Assembly: GCA_017643385.1 (NCBI GenBank)
Contig: JAEPNN010000008.1
Location: 1 to 64,000, forward strand
Length of the DNA stretch: 64,000 bases
Reading direction: 5' to 3'
Origin: Dinoroseobacter sp.
GTDB taxonomy: Bacteria > Pseudomonadota > Alphaproteobacteria > Rhodobacterales > Rhodobacteraceae
The first letter of the stretch is position 1, and the number at the start of each line of letters is the position of its first letter. Shown piece by piece: positions 1 through 9,603 of the stretch. A program made the position numbers and the translations under genes. The notes beneath the pieces were generated by a model. The model made no database searches, was not told the origin of the DNA, and saw only the letters and a list, made by a program, of their open reading frames with translations.

Positions 1-675
1 CTGAAACAACGAGAAAGGATCAAACGGAAGACAATCGAAACCCGGCGCTTGCTTCACCGCAAATCCGCCGCATAATCACAACAACCAGATGAGCCAGACC
101 CTCTCTTAGATCAGACCGCCATCTGTACCAAAATCCCTGACGACGGACACTACGGAGATGGAAAATAGTCCATTTTGTCCGGATCATTCGACGACCGTTT
201 TTAAGAGCCGCAATGGAGCAGACATTATGGCGTTCAGCGGCAAACGGCAGGAATGAGCCCAACCAGGCTATGGGTTTTCGTGCTGCATGCGTGCGCGGCA
301 CAAAAAACCGCGGCGATAGCATCATTTGCGGTGACGCAGCGCGGCAGCCTTCGCGGCCATTCGTAGCCGACGCAGCAATTGTTAAGAACCAAACTTACAG
401 ATCGCGGATAAGCAAACCGTTGTTGTTTCTGAGATGAATGGCCTGATATGCGCGGCACAATCGGGATAGCAATCGCCGAAATAGGTTCTGTTTAATACGT
501 TGGTCTTTCACCGGGTGGAAAAAGCAGCGCTTTACGAGTTCGGTCCTCTGGATATCGCCGAACCTCCTTTGAATGATCCGGCGGCCTTTGGATTGTTGGC
601 GAAACGAAGCGCGCGTTCGGTCATGCCAGCTGAAGACTGTGTTTGGTTCTTTAATCACAGAAACATCATCAATGA
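1..675. other. Intergenic region, no supported gene
   Basis: No open frame here shows a recognisable domain, a convincing ribosome binding site or a membrane or signal pattern. Short frames exist on both strands but overlap each other and read as low-complexity Arg/Ser-rich shadows. The part around 200-370 has the look of degenerate non-coding sequence, possibly the relic of a dispersed element, but I cannot prove this by eye. It lies downstream of the minus-strand Na/Pi symporter gene, so the part next to 676 may carry that gene's 3' untranslated region. No strong terminator hairpin was seen. Confidence 0.5.
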
Positions 676-2358
676 TCAGGCTTTTTCCGGTATGTTATGT
701 ATCAGCCGGGTCTCAAGCAGTTGGCCGTGTTTATAGAGTATCGGGTAGGCCACCGCGCAGATATGGCTGTTGAATTCCCGGAACGCACGCAGCAGTTCCA
801 GATGTGCATTGCTGGACGAAATGCTCTCGATCAGCCCTTTTTCCAACCGTTTCAGGTGGCGTTTGCGGCTCTTGCGTTCGAGCCGTTTGATCTCCGATTT
901 CTCCAGACTCAACAGCCGCGCGCATTCCAGATCGTCGGATATGAGGACATTATTCGCCAGGCGCAGGTTGTTGGAAATCAGATCATGCAGATGGGCCAGC
1001 TCTTCCTGCCCGGCCTGGCTGAAGTTGCTGTTTTCCTGTTGCGCCTCTTCGGCCAGGTCGCTGACCCGTTTGGCCAGCACGTCGCCGGCTGTTTCCAAAC
1101 GGATCGCAAACTCCAACATGTCGCGGGCCAGTTTGGACTGCTCTTTCGAATAATGCTCTTTGGGCAGATGTGAAACATAGTCACGGATGCCGTCAAAGCA
1201 TGCGTTTACCTCTTTATCCACGTCGCGGATTTCCTGAACAACCATCTGGTTATCATGGATGAAGGCCGACAAAACCGGGGTGAACATCCGGTCGATAATG
1301 CTCATCATGTGCAGCAGTTCGCGCTTGAGGTTCGCAAGTGCCTTTGGGGGATGTTCCATGTCGTCGGGGTCAAGACAGCTTTGGTATCCTGCCTGACCGT
1401 CCTGGTCTGTTTCTGTGTCCCGGTCGGGCAAGGTCAGCTCGAAAATTGGCTCCAAAGTCCGGCATAGGGGCAGTGCCAGCACCAGCAGCGACACGTTGAA
1501 GGCGATATGTGCAAAGACCAGCGTCTGAGCGCCCGCGCCCTGCAGGCTTTCATGCCAAAATCCAGGCAAAAGGTTCAGCGCCAGCAAGATGACAAATGAC
1601 CATGCGCCGCGCAAAAAGAGGTTGGCGAAAACCGGACGGCGCGACGCGATATCAAAACCCCGGGAAAGCCAGATGGGAATGAGGGCACTGCCGAAATTGG
1701 CACCAAGAACCAAGGACAATCCCGCCTCGAACGGGATCGAATTGACCTGCACCAAGGTTACGCACATCAGGATCGTGGCGACGGATGAGTGCATGATAAG
1801 GGCCAAGAACGCCCCGATCATATAGGCGGTTATGAAGTCGCTGGCCAGATAGCTGGCAATCGCGGGAAGGAAGTCGCTGTCCCGGATTGGGACAACGGCC
1901 TGGCGCAGGAATTGCAACGAGATGAGGATGAACGCAACGCCCAATAGAATACGCCCGTATTGCCGCAATTTGCGCGATATGGTTTTGACGAAGAACCAGC
2001 CTCCAATCGTCAGCAGCAATGGCACCAGCCAATCCAGGCGGAACGACAGCACCTGAATAATTAGCGCCGAGCCCAGATCGGCCCCCAGAATGGTTGCCAG
2101 AGCAATTGGAAAACCGACGAACCCATTGGCCGCAAACCCGGTGACCAGCAACCCGACCGCCGCCGAGCTTTGCAGGATCGAAGCAAGTATAAGCCCCGAA
2201 CCGCTGGCGCCGATTAGGCTATTCTGTTGGGTGATCATCCGCTGGAATGAGGCCCCATGTGCCCGTTCAATCCCGGTACGGACCTGGCGGACCGCAAAGA
2301 GCAACAGAAAGATAGCGCCCGACAAATTCAACAAAAGCTCGACGATCGCCACATTCAT
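676..2358 (-). CDS. Na+/phosphate symporter family protein (NptA/PhoU-like)
   Basis: A 560-residue inner-membrane protein. The N-terminal half (about 1-320) is a run of hydrophobic helices carrying the two inverted Na/Pi-cotransporter repeats, seen as QSSAAVG near residue 63 and HSSVAT near residue 190. The C-terminal part (about 340-550) is soluble, helical and charged, resembling a PhoU-like domain, the usual architecture of bacterial NptA-type proteins. Family knowledge suggests sodium-coupled phosphate or other anion transport; the substrate is inferred. The start is an ATG preceded by a GAAGGAA-type binding site. It is divergent from the LysR gene at 2449, with 90 bases between, so that regulator might act on it as well as on the corrinoid genes. 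Confidence 0.85.
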   Translation of the reverse strand: MNVAIVELLLNLSGAIFLLLFAVRQVRTGIERAHGASFQRMITQQNSLIGASGSGLILASILQSSAAVGLLVTGFAANGFVGFPIALATILGADLGSALIIQVLSFRLDWLVPLLLTIGGWFFVKTISRKLRQYGRILLGVAFILISLQFLRQAVVPIRDSDFLPAIASYLASDFITAYMIGAFLALIMHSSVATILMCVTLVQVNSIPFEAGLSLVLGANFGSALIPIWLSRGFDIASRRPVFANLFLRGAWSFVILLALNLLPGFWHESLQGAGAQTLVFAHIAFNVSLLVLALPLCRTLEPIFELTLPDRDTETDQDGQAGYQSCLDPDDMEHPPKALANLKRELLHMMSIIDRMFTPVLSAFIHDNQMVVQEIRDVDKEVNACFDGIRDYVSHLPKEHYSKEQSKLARDMLEFAIRLETAGDVLAKRVSDLAEEAQQENSNFSQAGQEELAHLHDLISNNLRLANNVLISDDLECARLLSLEKSEIKRLERKSRKRHLKRLEKGLIESISSSNAHLELLRAFREFNSHICAVAYPILYKHGQLLETRLIHNIPEKA

Positions 2359-2418
2359 TTCCTTCAGTATTCACACGACGTGCTTGTAAATTCCATCTGA
2401 TATCGGCGCGGGTTTATG

Positions 2419-2447
2419 TTGACAAATTCAATATAGTTTTCTTTACC
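2419..2447 (+). promoter_or_regulatory. Possible sigma-70 promoter of the LysR gene
   Basis: A perfect TTGACA stands at 2419-2424, followed 17 bases later by a weak -10 candidate TTTACC at 2442-2447. The surrounding sequence is markedly AT-rich for this window. If used, transcription would start almost at the coding start, giving a very short or leaderless mRNA. This fits the absence of a visible Shine-Dalgarno sequence. The -10 match is poor, so this is tentative. Confidence 0.3.
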
Positions 2448-2448
2448 A

Positions 2449-3357
2449 TTGACAGTGTCAATCAATAGAACCTTGCTTGCGGCGTTTCATTCAGTGGCCA
2501 GTGCGGGTGGTTTCACGGCCGCCGCGCGGGAACGGAATGTTTCGCAATCCACGCTGTCGGTCCAAGTGGGGCGGCTTGAAAAAAGCTATGGATGCCGTCT
2601 TTTTCTGCGCCGGGGGCGTTCGATCGAACTGACGGAAATCGGGCGCGCGCTTTACAGCCACACCACGCGTCAATTTGAGGCCGAACAGGATGCCGAGGCT
2701 TTGCTGCGCGGGGATCAGGCCGGGTTTTCCGGCCACCTGCGGATTGGGGCTGTCAGTTCGGTGCTGGTAGTTGAATACCTCGAGACCTTTCTGAAGGAGT
2801 ATCCACAAAGCACCTGTGCACTTGAGCTGTCGAACTCGCAACATGTGATCCGCGACATTGCGGAAGGAAACCTTGATGTGGGCTTCGTCGCGTTTCCGGT
2901 TGCCGACCCGCGGATCGAGAAGGTCGAATTATTGCGAGAAGAGCTGCTGGTCGCTGTGGGGCCGGACCATGACTGGGCCAATCGGCACGACATTACCTTT
3001 GACGAACTGGCCAAACAAACCCTGATCCTGCGCGAGCGCGGATCGCGCACCCGACAGTTGATTGAAGACAGTCTTGCCGCGCGCCGGTCCAGCCCTCGCC
3101 GGGTGATCGAGATCAACGAATGGGCTGCCGTGCACGCGCTGGTGCGCGGAAACACGGGTGTGTCCATCTTGCCCGGCAGCGAGGCCGAGTCTCTGCCAGA
3201 TTTGTGCACGCTGCGCATTCGAGACCTGAGCATGTTCCTGACACAGTTCCTGATCTACCGCGTTGACCGAAAATCGCTGTCGACGCTCAAGACATTCTTG
3301 AGCATTGCAGTGCCATCGGATGAGGAATTGCCGCGGCCAGTTTTGGGGTCAGGTTGA
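2449..3357 (+). CDS. LysR-family transcriptional regulator
   Basis: A 302-residue regulator with the typical N-terminal winged helix-turn-helix: residues about 5-62 contain FTAAARERNVSQSTLSVQV and RLEKSYGCRLFLR. A periplasmic-binding-protein-like effector domain follows, about 90-290. The most upstream start is TTG at 2449, with an in-frame GTG at 2455; neither has a clear ribosome binding site. Standing directly upstream of, and co-oriented with, the corrinoid methyltransferase genes, it most likely controls them, and possibly the divergent symporter gene. The inducer is unknown. Confidence 0.88.
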   Translation: MTVSINRTLLAAFHSVASAGGFTAAARERNVSQSTLSVQVGRLEKSYGCRLFLRRGRSIELTEIGRALYSHTTRQFEAEQDAEALLRGDQAGFSGHLRIGAVSSVLVVEYLETFLKEYPQSTCALELSNSQHVIRDIAEGNLDVGFVAFPVADPRIEKVELLREELLVAVGPDHDWANRHDITFDELAKQTLILRERGSRTRQLIEDSLAARRSSPRRVIEINEWAAVHALVRGNTGVSILPGSEAESLPDLCTLRIRDLSMFLTQFLIYRVDRKSLSTLKTFLSIAVPSDEELPRPVLGSG

Positions 3358-3581
3358 CACGTAAAAGGGCCTTGTCTACGTTTTATGCCGATAGATGAGC
3401 AGCTTTCGTGCTCAACAAAGGGCTTTCTAACGCTTCGTGCTCCAGCCCTGATCCGCAAACAAACCGGCCGCTTTGGCGGCTGCAAATTTTGTTACGCGGT
3501 TCGAATTCATTCAACAGATACAGCGGTTTCGGAACGATCTTTGCGTGTCGTCATCCGCTGGTCCTGAAGGGGAGCACACAC

Positions 3582-5435
3582 ATGTCCGGTTACGAATATG
3601 ATTTTGGTCGGGAACTTGCAGGATACAAGGCCATCATGGATGGCGGGCGATCCGATATCATTCCTGTTACAACCCAGATGGCCGAATTCTGCATGGCCCA
3701 TGGGGGTCTAAACGGGCACGACTTTTTCCGTGACCCCGAATTGTTCGTGCGCGGCAGCCTGGATGTGCAGCGTGATATGGGCTTTCACGTGCCTGATATG
3801 GTCTGGGATGTGTATTCAGTCGAGGCCGAGGCCCTGGGCGGCAAGATGGCGTGGTTCGATAATCTCTATCCCGCGCTCGATAACACCGAGGTGATCATTG
3901 CCAATGAAAAGGACCTGGCCCGGGTCAAGGCGCCGGACCCGCTGAAAACCGCGCGGATGCCATGGGTCATGGAAGTACTTCAAATCTGCCGCGAACTGAC
4001 CAGCTACACCCATCCGATTCACTATTGCTCGCCCATCAATCTGGCCGCGCAGGTCATGCAGTTCGAAAACCTGATCCTGGCGATGAACGAGAACCCCAAA
4101 TTCGTTCACAAACTGCTGGATTTTCTGGTCGAGGAGGTGCTGGCGCCTTACATCAATACCTATTTCAAGGTGGTTCCGGACGCCTACATAGCGAATGGCA
4201 AGGATGCGGTTGGCTCACTGCCGTTTATCACCGAAGACATCCTGCAGGAATTTTCCGTGCCCTACCTGGACAAGCTGCGCAAGCTGTGCGGCGGCGGCAA
4301 AGGTATTCGGTCGGATAACTGGTGGGGCGACAGCTTTGCCGAGCAAATCGAAAGCTATTGGGACGTCAAGCTGCACGTCACCCCGCAATACTTAAAAATA
4401 CAAGATCCCGACTGTTTCCGGGTCGGTACCGAACGCGCCCGGGCCTATGCCGACATACGGGGCTGCGCGCTCAGCTTTGGTGTTGGCACCCTGCTTCTAC
4501 AAAACGGCAACAAAGAGCAGATTACCCAGCGGGTCCATGAATATATGGAGGTCGGCAGCCGCGGCGAATTTGGCGACAAGTTCTTCCTGTATCTGTGCTC
4601 TTTCTCGGCTCAGACACCTGCGGAAAACGTGCGCTACGCCATTGATGCGGTCAACGATTTCAACAAGGGCATTCGCCCCTATGCGGGCGAGGTTCTGTCC
4701 GGACCGGATGGCATCGCGCCGGAGATTGCAGGCGGCAAGGGCTTTATGGGCATTGATGCCTCGGGCGCCAAGGCAAGCCAGTTCCGCGATGAAGATGCCG
4801 AGCAGATCTATAAGGATATCTATGAATCCGTTATGGATTTTGATGAGGATCTGTGCCCCGAGCTTGTCCAGAAAGCATTAGACATGGGCTACGATCCGCT
4901 GACAATTCTGGATGAGGGCCTGATCCCGCCCATGGGCGAGGTTGGCGATCTGTTCGCCGCAGGAGAGCTGTTTGTGCCCGAGATGTTGTTGGCCGCGCGC
5001 GCGATGAAAGCGGGTCTTGCGGTGCTCAAGCCGCTCCTGACCGCCACCCAATCGGAATCCAAGGGCACCGTGGTTCTAGCCACTGTGTTCGGCGATCTGC
5101 ACGATATCGGCAAGAATTTGGTCGGTATGATGCTGGAAGGGGCCGGGTTCAAGGTGATCGATCTGGGCGTCAACACCAAGGCCGAAACGGTGATCGAAAC
5201 CGCGCGCGAGGTGAATGCCGATGTCATCGGTCTGTCTGCACTGCTGACGACCACGATGCCCTTTATGCAGATGTCGATCAAAGAGATTGCAGATGCCGGA
5301 TTGAACATTCCGGTGATTGTCGGCGGAGCCCCGGTGACCGAGGATTTTGCCAATTCCATCAACGCCACCGGCTATGGGGACAATGCGCCCATCGCCGTGG
5401 ACATCTGCAAAAAGCTGATTGGCGTGGGCCAGTAA
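3582..5435 (+). CDS. UroD-type methyltransferase fused to corrinoid-binding domain
   Basis: A 617-residue fusion. Residues about 30-375 match the uroporphyrinogen-decarboxylase fold used by MtaA/CmuA-type corrinoid methyltransferases. Residues about 400-490 form a helical cap, and about 495-612 a B12-binding Rossmann domain with the D505-L-H507-D-I-G510 signature, whose His is the expected lower cobalt ligand. The fold order is the same as in chloromethane dehalogenase CmuA. The MtaA-type zinc motif HxC...C appears here as H265-V-T267 and C339, so one ligand seems replaced. The start at 3582 is chosen for the AAGGGGAG site eight bases upstream; an in-frame start at 3408 lacks one. It probably takes a methyl group from an unknown donor to the corrinoid. 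The next two genes supply transfer and reactivation partners. Confidence 0.85.
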   Translation: MSGYEYDFGRELAGYKAIMDGGRSDIIPVTTQMAEFCMAHGGLNGHDFFRDPELFVRGSLDVQRDMGFHVPDMVWDVYSVEAEALGGKMAWFDNLYPALDNTEVIIANEKDLARVKAPDPLKTARMPWVMEVLQICRELTSYTHPIHYCSPINLAAQVMQFENLILAMNENPKFVHKLLDFLVEEVLAPYINTYFKVVPDAYIANGKDAVGSLPFITEDILQEFSVPYLDKLRKLCGGGKGIRSDNWWGDSFAEQIESYWDVKLHVTPQYLKIQDPDCFRVGTERARAYADIRGCALSFGVGTLLLQNGNKEQITQRVHEYMEVGSRGEFGDKFFLYLCSFSAQTPAENVRYAIDAVNDFNKGIRPYAGEVLSGPDGIAPEIAGGKGFMGIDASGAKASQFRDEDAEQIYKDIYESVMDFDEDLCPELVQKALDMGYDPLTILDEGLIPPMGEVGDLFAAGELFVPEMLLAARAMKAGLAVLKPLLTATQSESKGTVVLATVFGDLHDIGKNLVGMMLEGAGFKVIDLGVNTKAETVIETAREVNADVIGLSALLTTTMPFMQMSIKEIADAGLNIPVIVGGAPVTEDFANSINATGYGDNAPIAVDICKKLIGVGQ

Positions 5436-5518
5436 GGGTTTGGACCGGCTCTGACGCCGGGCCTCGACATTCATTTCATCGCCCATTTGCGGCGATTACC
5501 CAGATATAGGACTGATTC

Positions 5519-6481
5519 ATGCAAGCGAACGGGCTTCAAATCATTGGTGAAAACTTCAACGCAACCCGCCGGGTCAAGGCGACAAGCCCCCGGATCATCG
5601 AGGAAGACGGGCGGGCTGCGCTTAAATACATAGGGTTGGATGGGCAGGAGGCCTATCTGGATGTCACCTCGGTTTATCCCGAAGACAAATCCCAACGGCG
5701 CAAGACCCAGATCACTCATATCGCACAAGCCATGCGCATCAAGGATATGGAGTATCTGAACTGGATCGTGATGGCCCAGGCTCGGGCAGGTGCCACGATC
5801 ATCGATGTCTGTATCGATGAGATTGCGATTGACCCGGCCGAGCGGCACGACTGGATGAAATGGATCATCCCGTTGGTGCAGCAGATGACCGATCTGCCGC
5901 TGGCCATCGATTCATCTGACCCCCAGACCATCGAGGCCGGGCTGTCGGTCTATGACCGCGATCACAGCCGCCCGGCGATCAACTCGGTCAATCTGGAAGA
6001 AGGGCGCGGCGATCTGATCCCGATGGCTGCCAAACATAACGCATTGCTGTTCGCCAATGCCTCGGGCCGGGAGTCGATGCCCAACAACGCCGAAGAGCGG
6101 GTCGAGAACCTCAACCAGATCATGGCGATGATGGATGCCGAGAACATCCCCGTGACCGATAGGTATCTGGACCCGCTGGCTTTCCCGGTTGGTGCCGGGG
6201 GCGATTTTTCCAAGCACTATCTGGATGCCGTTGCGATGATCCGTAAGGAATATCCAGAGGTGCACATCTTTGGCGGGCATTCCAACACCTCCTTTGGCCT
6301 GCCTCAGCGCAAGGTCATCAACGAAGCGTTCTGCATTCTGTCGGTCATCGCGGGCTGCGATACGCTGATGATCGATCCGGTGCTGAACAGCCCCGAGGTG
6401 TTCAACCGCTTCCATCTGGCCAATGAGGCGCTGATGGGGCGGGATGAGATGTGCATGAACTATATCACGGCACATCGGTGA
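5519..6481 (+). CDS. Pterin-binding methyltetrahydrofolate:corrinoid methyltransferase
   Basis: A 320-residue protein of the dihydropteroate-synthase-like TIM-barrel family (AcsE, MtgA, CmuB, MtrH relatives). Visible signatures are IIGENFNATRR near the N-terminus, the LAIDSSDPQTIEAGL block in the middle and PAINSVNLEEG after it, which build the pterin pocket. Its expected role is to move the methyl group between the corrinoid protein encoded just upstream and tetrahydrofolate, feeding the one-carbon pool. Spacing to the upstream gene is 83 bases, and only four bases separate it from the RACO gene, so the three are likely one transcript. Direction of methyl flow is inferred. Confidence 0.85.
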   Translation: MQANGLQIIGENFNATRRVKATSPRIIEEDGRAALKYIGLDGQEAYLDVTSVYPEDKSQRRKTQITHIAQAMRIKDMEYLNWIVMAQARAGATIIDVCIDEIAIDPAERHDWMKWIIPLVQQMTDLPLAIDSSDPQTIEAGLSVYDRDHSRPAINSVNLEEGRGDLIPMAAKHNALLFANASGRESMPNNAEERVENLNQIMAMMDAENIPVTDRYLDPLAFPVGAGGDFSKHYLDAVAMIRKEYPEVHIFGGHSNTSFGLPQRKVINEAFCILSVIAGCDTLMIDPVLNSPEVFNRFHLANEALMGRDEMCMNYITAHR

Positions 6482-6485
6482 TCCG

Positions 6486-8393
6486 ATGGGGCTGACAACA
6501 GACCAACGCAACGCTGACCCGGACGTGGTGGAGCTGGGTTCGGAAACGATCTGCGTCTCGTTCCAGACACGCGATGGGATGGCCGAGGTAAATGTGCCCA
6601 AGGGGACCTCGATCCTCGATGCGGCGTTGCAGGCGAAGGTGGATATCGAAACGACCTGCGGCAAACGGGGTACCTGCCGCAGTTGCCGGATCAAGGTGCT
6701 GTCTGGGCAGGTGCCGCCCGAGACGCAGCAGGATCGCCAACAGCTTGGTACGGAAGAGTTGCAGGAACGGTTTCGCCTCAGTTGTCAGACCAAGGCGATT
6801 GCCGATTGCACAATTGTGCCTTCGCCCCCCAAATCAGAGGCTGGTCTGAAGGTTCTGAATGCAGAGCCAGCGCGGGACAAGCTGCGCGGTGCAATCTCAA
6901 GCGGTGTCGAGAAACATCTGGTGCATCCAAAGCCGCCGGTGGATGAGAATGAGGAAACCTCGGACCTTGAAGAGGTCATGAAGACCATCGAAACGGGCGC
7001 GGGTGCACGGCCCAAGCTTTCGGTACTGCGGAAATTGCCCGAGCTGCTGCGCGATGGCAAAGATGGGCTGACGGTAACGCTGTTCAACGGGGATATTGTT
7101 GATCTGGAAAAAGGTGACAGGACGGATCATGCCTATGGCATGGCGTTCGATATCGGCACCACCACTATCGCCGCGAGCTTGCTGAACCTTAACACCGGGG
7201 AACAGTTGGCCTCGGTCAGCGGGGTAAACCCGCAAGCCGTCCATGGCGGGGATCTGATGTCGCGCATTTCCTTTGCGCAATTCGATGAGAAAAAGCTGGC
7301 GGTTCTGCGGGGCAAGCTGCTGACGGCGATGAATGATTTCATTTCCGAAGCGGCGGAGCAGGCCGGGATTGAGCGCGGCAATATCTACAAGATTGTGGTG
7401 GTTGGGAACACCTGCATGCATCACGTGTTTCTGGGCATCGACACCAGCCATGTCGGGCTTGCCCCTTATGCGCCTGCCTTTCGTGATCCGCTGGTCATTC
7501 CGTCGGGCGAGGTGCCGCTCAAAAACGCGCCCAATGCCCATGTCTGCACCCTGCCGATCATAGCGGGCTTTGTCGGTGCTGACACCATCGCGGCCCTGTT
7601 GGCCAGTCGTATTTATGAAAACGATACCATTCAGGCCGTTGTTGATATCGGCACAAATGGCGAAGTGGTTCTAGGCAACAAAGATAGGCTGATGGCCTGT
7701 TCCGCACCGGCTGGGCCTGCGTTAGAGGGGGGCGAAATCTCGCAAGGGATGCGCGCCGCCGTTGGGGCCATTGACGCGATCGAACTACAAGATGACGACG
7801 TGGTCGTTCGGACCATCGAAAATGCCCCTGCGATTGGGATATGCGGGTCAGGCTTGATCGATATCGTGTCAAAACTGCGCGACCGAGAGCTGGTCAACAA
7901 ACGCGGGCGGCTTTTGCACAAGGATTTTGAGCAATTGCCCAAAACCCTAGGCCAACGCTTTGTGCAAACCGAGAAATCGCGCGGGTTTTGTTTGGTGTCC
8001 GATACGGATTCGGGCAGCGGACAGGACATCGTCCTGACCCAAGCCGACATTCGTCAGCTGCAACTGGCAAAAGGTGCGATCTATTCGGCCATTCTGATGC
8101 TGCAACGGGTGATGGAGGTTCGCGACGAAGATATCGATACGCTTTACCTTGCGGGTGGGTTCGGGAATTTCATCAACCTCGACAGCGCGATCAAAATTCG
8201 CCTTCTGCCGCCACTGGATCATGATCGCATCTCCTATGTCGGCAACGCGGCGCAACAGGGGGCTGAACTGGCGCTGCTGTCGGAAAGTGAACGCGAAAAC
8301 ACGGCCAAGATCGCGGCACGGATTGAGCACGTCGCCCTGGCAACGCGGATGGAATTTCAGGAATTGTTCGTAGATGCCTGCGATCTGCAATGA
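6486..8393 (+). CDS. RACO: ATP-dependent reductive activator of corrinoid protein
   Basis: A 635-residue protein with an N-terminal plant-type [2Fe-2S] ferredoxin domain (about 22-110), whose cluster ligands are C58, C64, C67 and C100. A linker follows, then a large actin-like ATPase region (DUF4445, about 215-625) with FDIGTTTIAASL, VVDIGTNGEVVLG and a C-terminal LAGGFGNFINLD. RACO proteins use ATP hydrolysis and low-potential electrons to reduce inactive Co(II) corrinoid back to Co(I). The gene starts four bases after the methyltransferase gene. Its presence is the strongest sign that the upstream fusion protein really works with cobalamin. Confidence 0.9.
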   Translation: MGLTTDQRNADPDVVELGSETICVSFQTRDGMAEVNVPKGTSILDAALQAKVDIETTCGKRGTCRSCRIKVLSGQVPPETQQDRQQLGTEELQERFRLSCQTKAIADCTIVPSPPKSEAGLKVLNAEPARDKLRGAISSGVEKHLVHPKPPVDENEETSDLEEVMKTIETGAGARPKLSVLRKLPELLRDGKDGLTVTLFNGDIVDLEKGDRTDHAYGMAFDIGTTTIAASLLNLNTGEQLASVSGVNPQAVHGGDLMSRISFAQFDEKKLAVLRGKLLTAMNDFISEAAEQAGIERGNIYKIVVVGNTCMHHVFLGIDTSHVGLAPYAPAFRDPLVIPSGEVPLKNAPNAHVCTLPIIAGFVGADTIAALLASRIYENDTIQAVVDIGTNGEVVLGNKDRLMACSAPAGPALEGGEISQGMRAAVGAIDAIELQDDDVVVRTIENAPAIGICGSGLIDIVSKLRDRELVNKRGRLLHKDFEQLPKTLGQRFVQTEKSRGFCLVSDTDSGSGQDIVLTQADIRQLQLAKGAIYSAILMLQRVMEVRDEDIDTLYLAGGFGNFINLDSAIKIRLLPPLDHDRISYVGNAAQQGAELALLSESERENTAKIAARIEHVALATRMEFQELFVDACDLQ

Positions 8394-8403
8394 GGGTGCG
8401 GGG

Positions 8404-9588
8404 TCAATGACCGCTCGCCACCCACAGATCCTTGGCATCGGCAACGGGATGCACCGTGCCGCTTTCGACCGTCTGGGCAAGCCACGCGACCGTCTGATCG
8501 GGGGTGATGCCGAAATGGGCGGTGATCTCGGTCGTCGAAACCGGCTGTTTTGCGATAAGTTCCAGCTCGGTCTGGAACAGGCGGAACAAAGCGCGCGCCG
8601 CCGACGGGTGTTGCGCCGACCGGTCGGCAGATTGCAGTCCCCGGCGGGTCCGAAGATCCAGAAACAGCTTGGATACCTTGCGTGCATCGCGGATCTGGTC
8701 ATGCGTAATCGGGGGCAGGCCCAGGTGCAGCAGCGCGCGATTCCCAGGCGGGATTGCGGGGCCCGACCGCACGAAAGCCGGTGCCCAGTTGCCCTTTCTG
8801 TTTTCCTCGGCCCCCTGCCAGATTCCGCCTTTCGGGCGGGTTTCCGCGATCACGGTAAGGTCAGACAGCGCGTATTGGTATCGGTTGGCGCGCACGGCAT
8901 TGCCGACCGAGAACCCAATATCCGGCGCAAAGGGCGTGACCATCGTCAGGGTCTGATCCGCCAACGCTTTGGCAAAGCGGGGATGCACATGGGTTTTTTC
9001 CAACTTGTCAGACAAGATCATCAGCGCCCGCCCGCCGTTTTCAGTTGCCACCTGAATGGCTGCGCGGTCCACGCCCCGCATATCGCTAGAAATGACGGCC
9101 AGCTTTTCTTGGGCGCACCGCGCTGCCAGGGTTTGCGTGAACGAGATCGCCGCGTCCGAACTGTTGCGCGACCCGACAATACATATGCCGCCCGCATCCA
9201 GAGACCCGTTAGGCCCGCTTCCGAACAACAATGGCGGACGGGCGCCTGCCAGCCTGCGCCGCAACTTGTCGGGATAGCCCGCGTCGGCTTCGCCCAGAAC
9301 CCAGATCCCGCGATCCGCCCATGCCTCGACCGCGTCTGTGATCGCGCGAAACCGCTGACGCAGCGCGACGATCTTATCGAGCAGCGCGGCTTTGGGGATC
9401 AGCGAGGCCAGCACCGGATTTGGCAGCGTCAGGATATCCGCCAATGTGTTACCGGCCTTGTGCAGGGTATCAGCCGTCTGGCGAAACTGGCTCTGGGTCA
9501 GAGGGCGCAGCCCACCATCGTCGGGCAGACGGATGCTCAGCATCGCGGCCACCAGCGTATCTTCTCGCAGAGCAGAGGTTCTTGTCAT
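8404..9588 (-). CDS. Divergent DprA/SMF (SLOG-fold) protein
   Basis: A 394-residue protein. The central region (about 120-290) carries a DprA/SMF Rossmann-like fold: GICIVGSRNSSDAAISFTQ, a VISSDMRGVDRAAIQVA block matching the SG-A-GID-A motif of DprA, GGRALMILSD, and a later ANRYQYALSD...VIAE block. The classical SG-x-AxGID is altered to SSDMRGVD. The C-terminal 60 residues resemble a winged helix, as in many DprA proteins. It is longer than a minimal DprA and may be a second, specialised paralogue rather than the competence protein. It lies 15 bases after its partner gene and is inverted relative to the surrounding corrinoid genes. SLOG proteins can act in DNA uptake or nucleotide-signalled defence; the role here is unknown. 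Confidence 0.75.
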   Translation of the reverse strand: MTRTSALREDTLVAAMLSIRLPDDGGLRPLTQSQFRQTADTLHKAGNTLADILTLPNPVLASLIPKAALLDKIVALRQRFRAITDAVEAWADRGIWVLGEADAGYPDKLRRRLAGARPPLLFGSGPNGSLDAGGICIVGSRNSSDAAISFTQTLAARCAQEKLAVISSDMRGVDRAAIQVATENGGRALMILSDKLEKTHVHPRFAKALADQTLTMVTPFAPDIGFSVGNAVRANRYQYALSDLTVIAETRPKGGIWQGAEENRKGNWAPAFVRSGPAIPPGNRALLHLGLPPITHDQIRDARKVSKLFLDLRTRRGLQSADRSAQHPSAARALFRLFQTELELIAKQPVSTTEITAHFGITPDQTVAWLAQTVESGTVHPVADAKDLWVASGH

Positions 9589-9603
9589 TACAGTACGCGA
9601 CGC

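Noticed and set aside
395-658. 87-codon minus-strand frame in the first intergenic region
   Set aside because: No ribosome binding site, no recognisable motif and strongly Arg/Gln-biased composition.
3358-3581. Cobalamin riboswitch upstream of the corrinoid fusion gene
   Set aside because: I looked for the B12-box and the expected multi-arm fold in these 224 bases and found only a small GCCGC/GCGGC hairpin at about 3468-3481.
3582-6481. Naming the pair cmuA-cmuB (chloromethane utilisation)
   Set aside because: Domain order and sizes fit, but the zinc motif differs, a RACO gene is present and no cmuC-like gene is seen; substrate cannot be assigned by eye.
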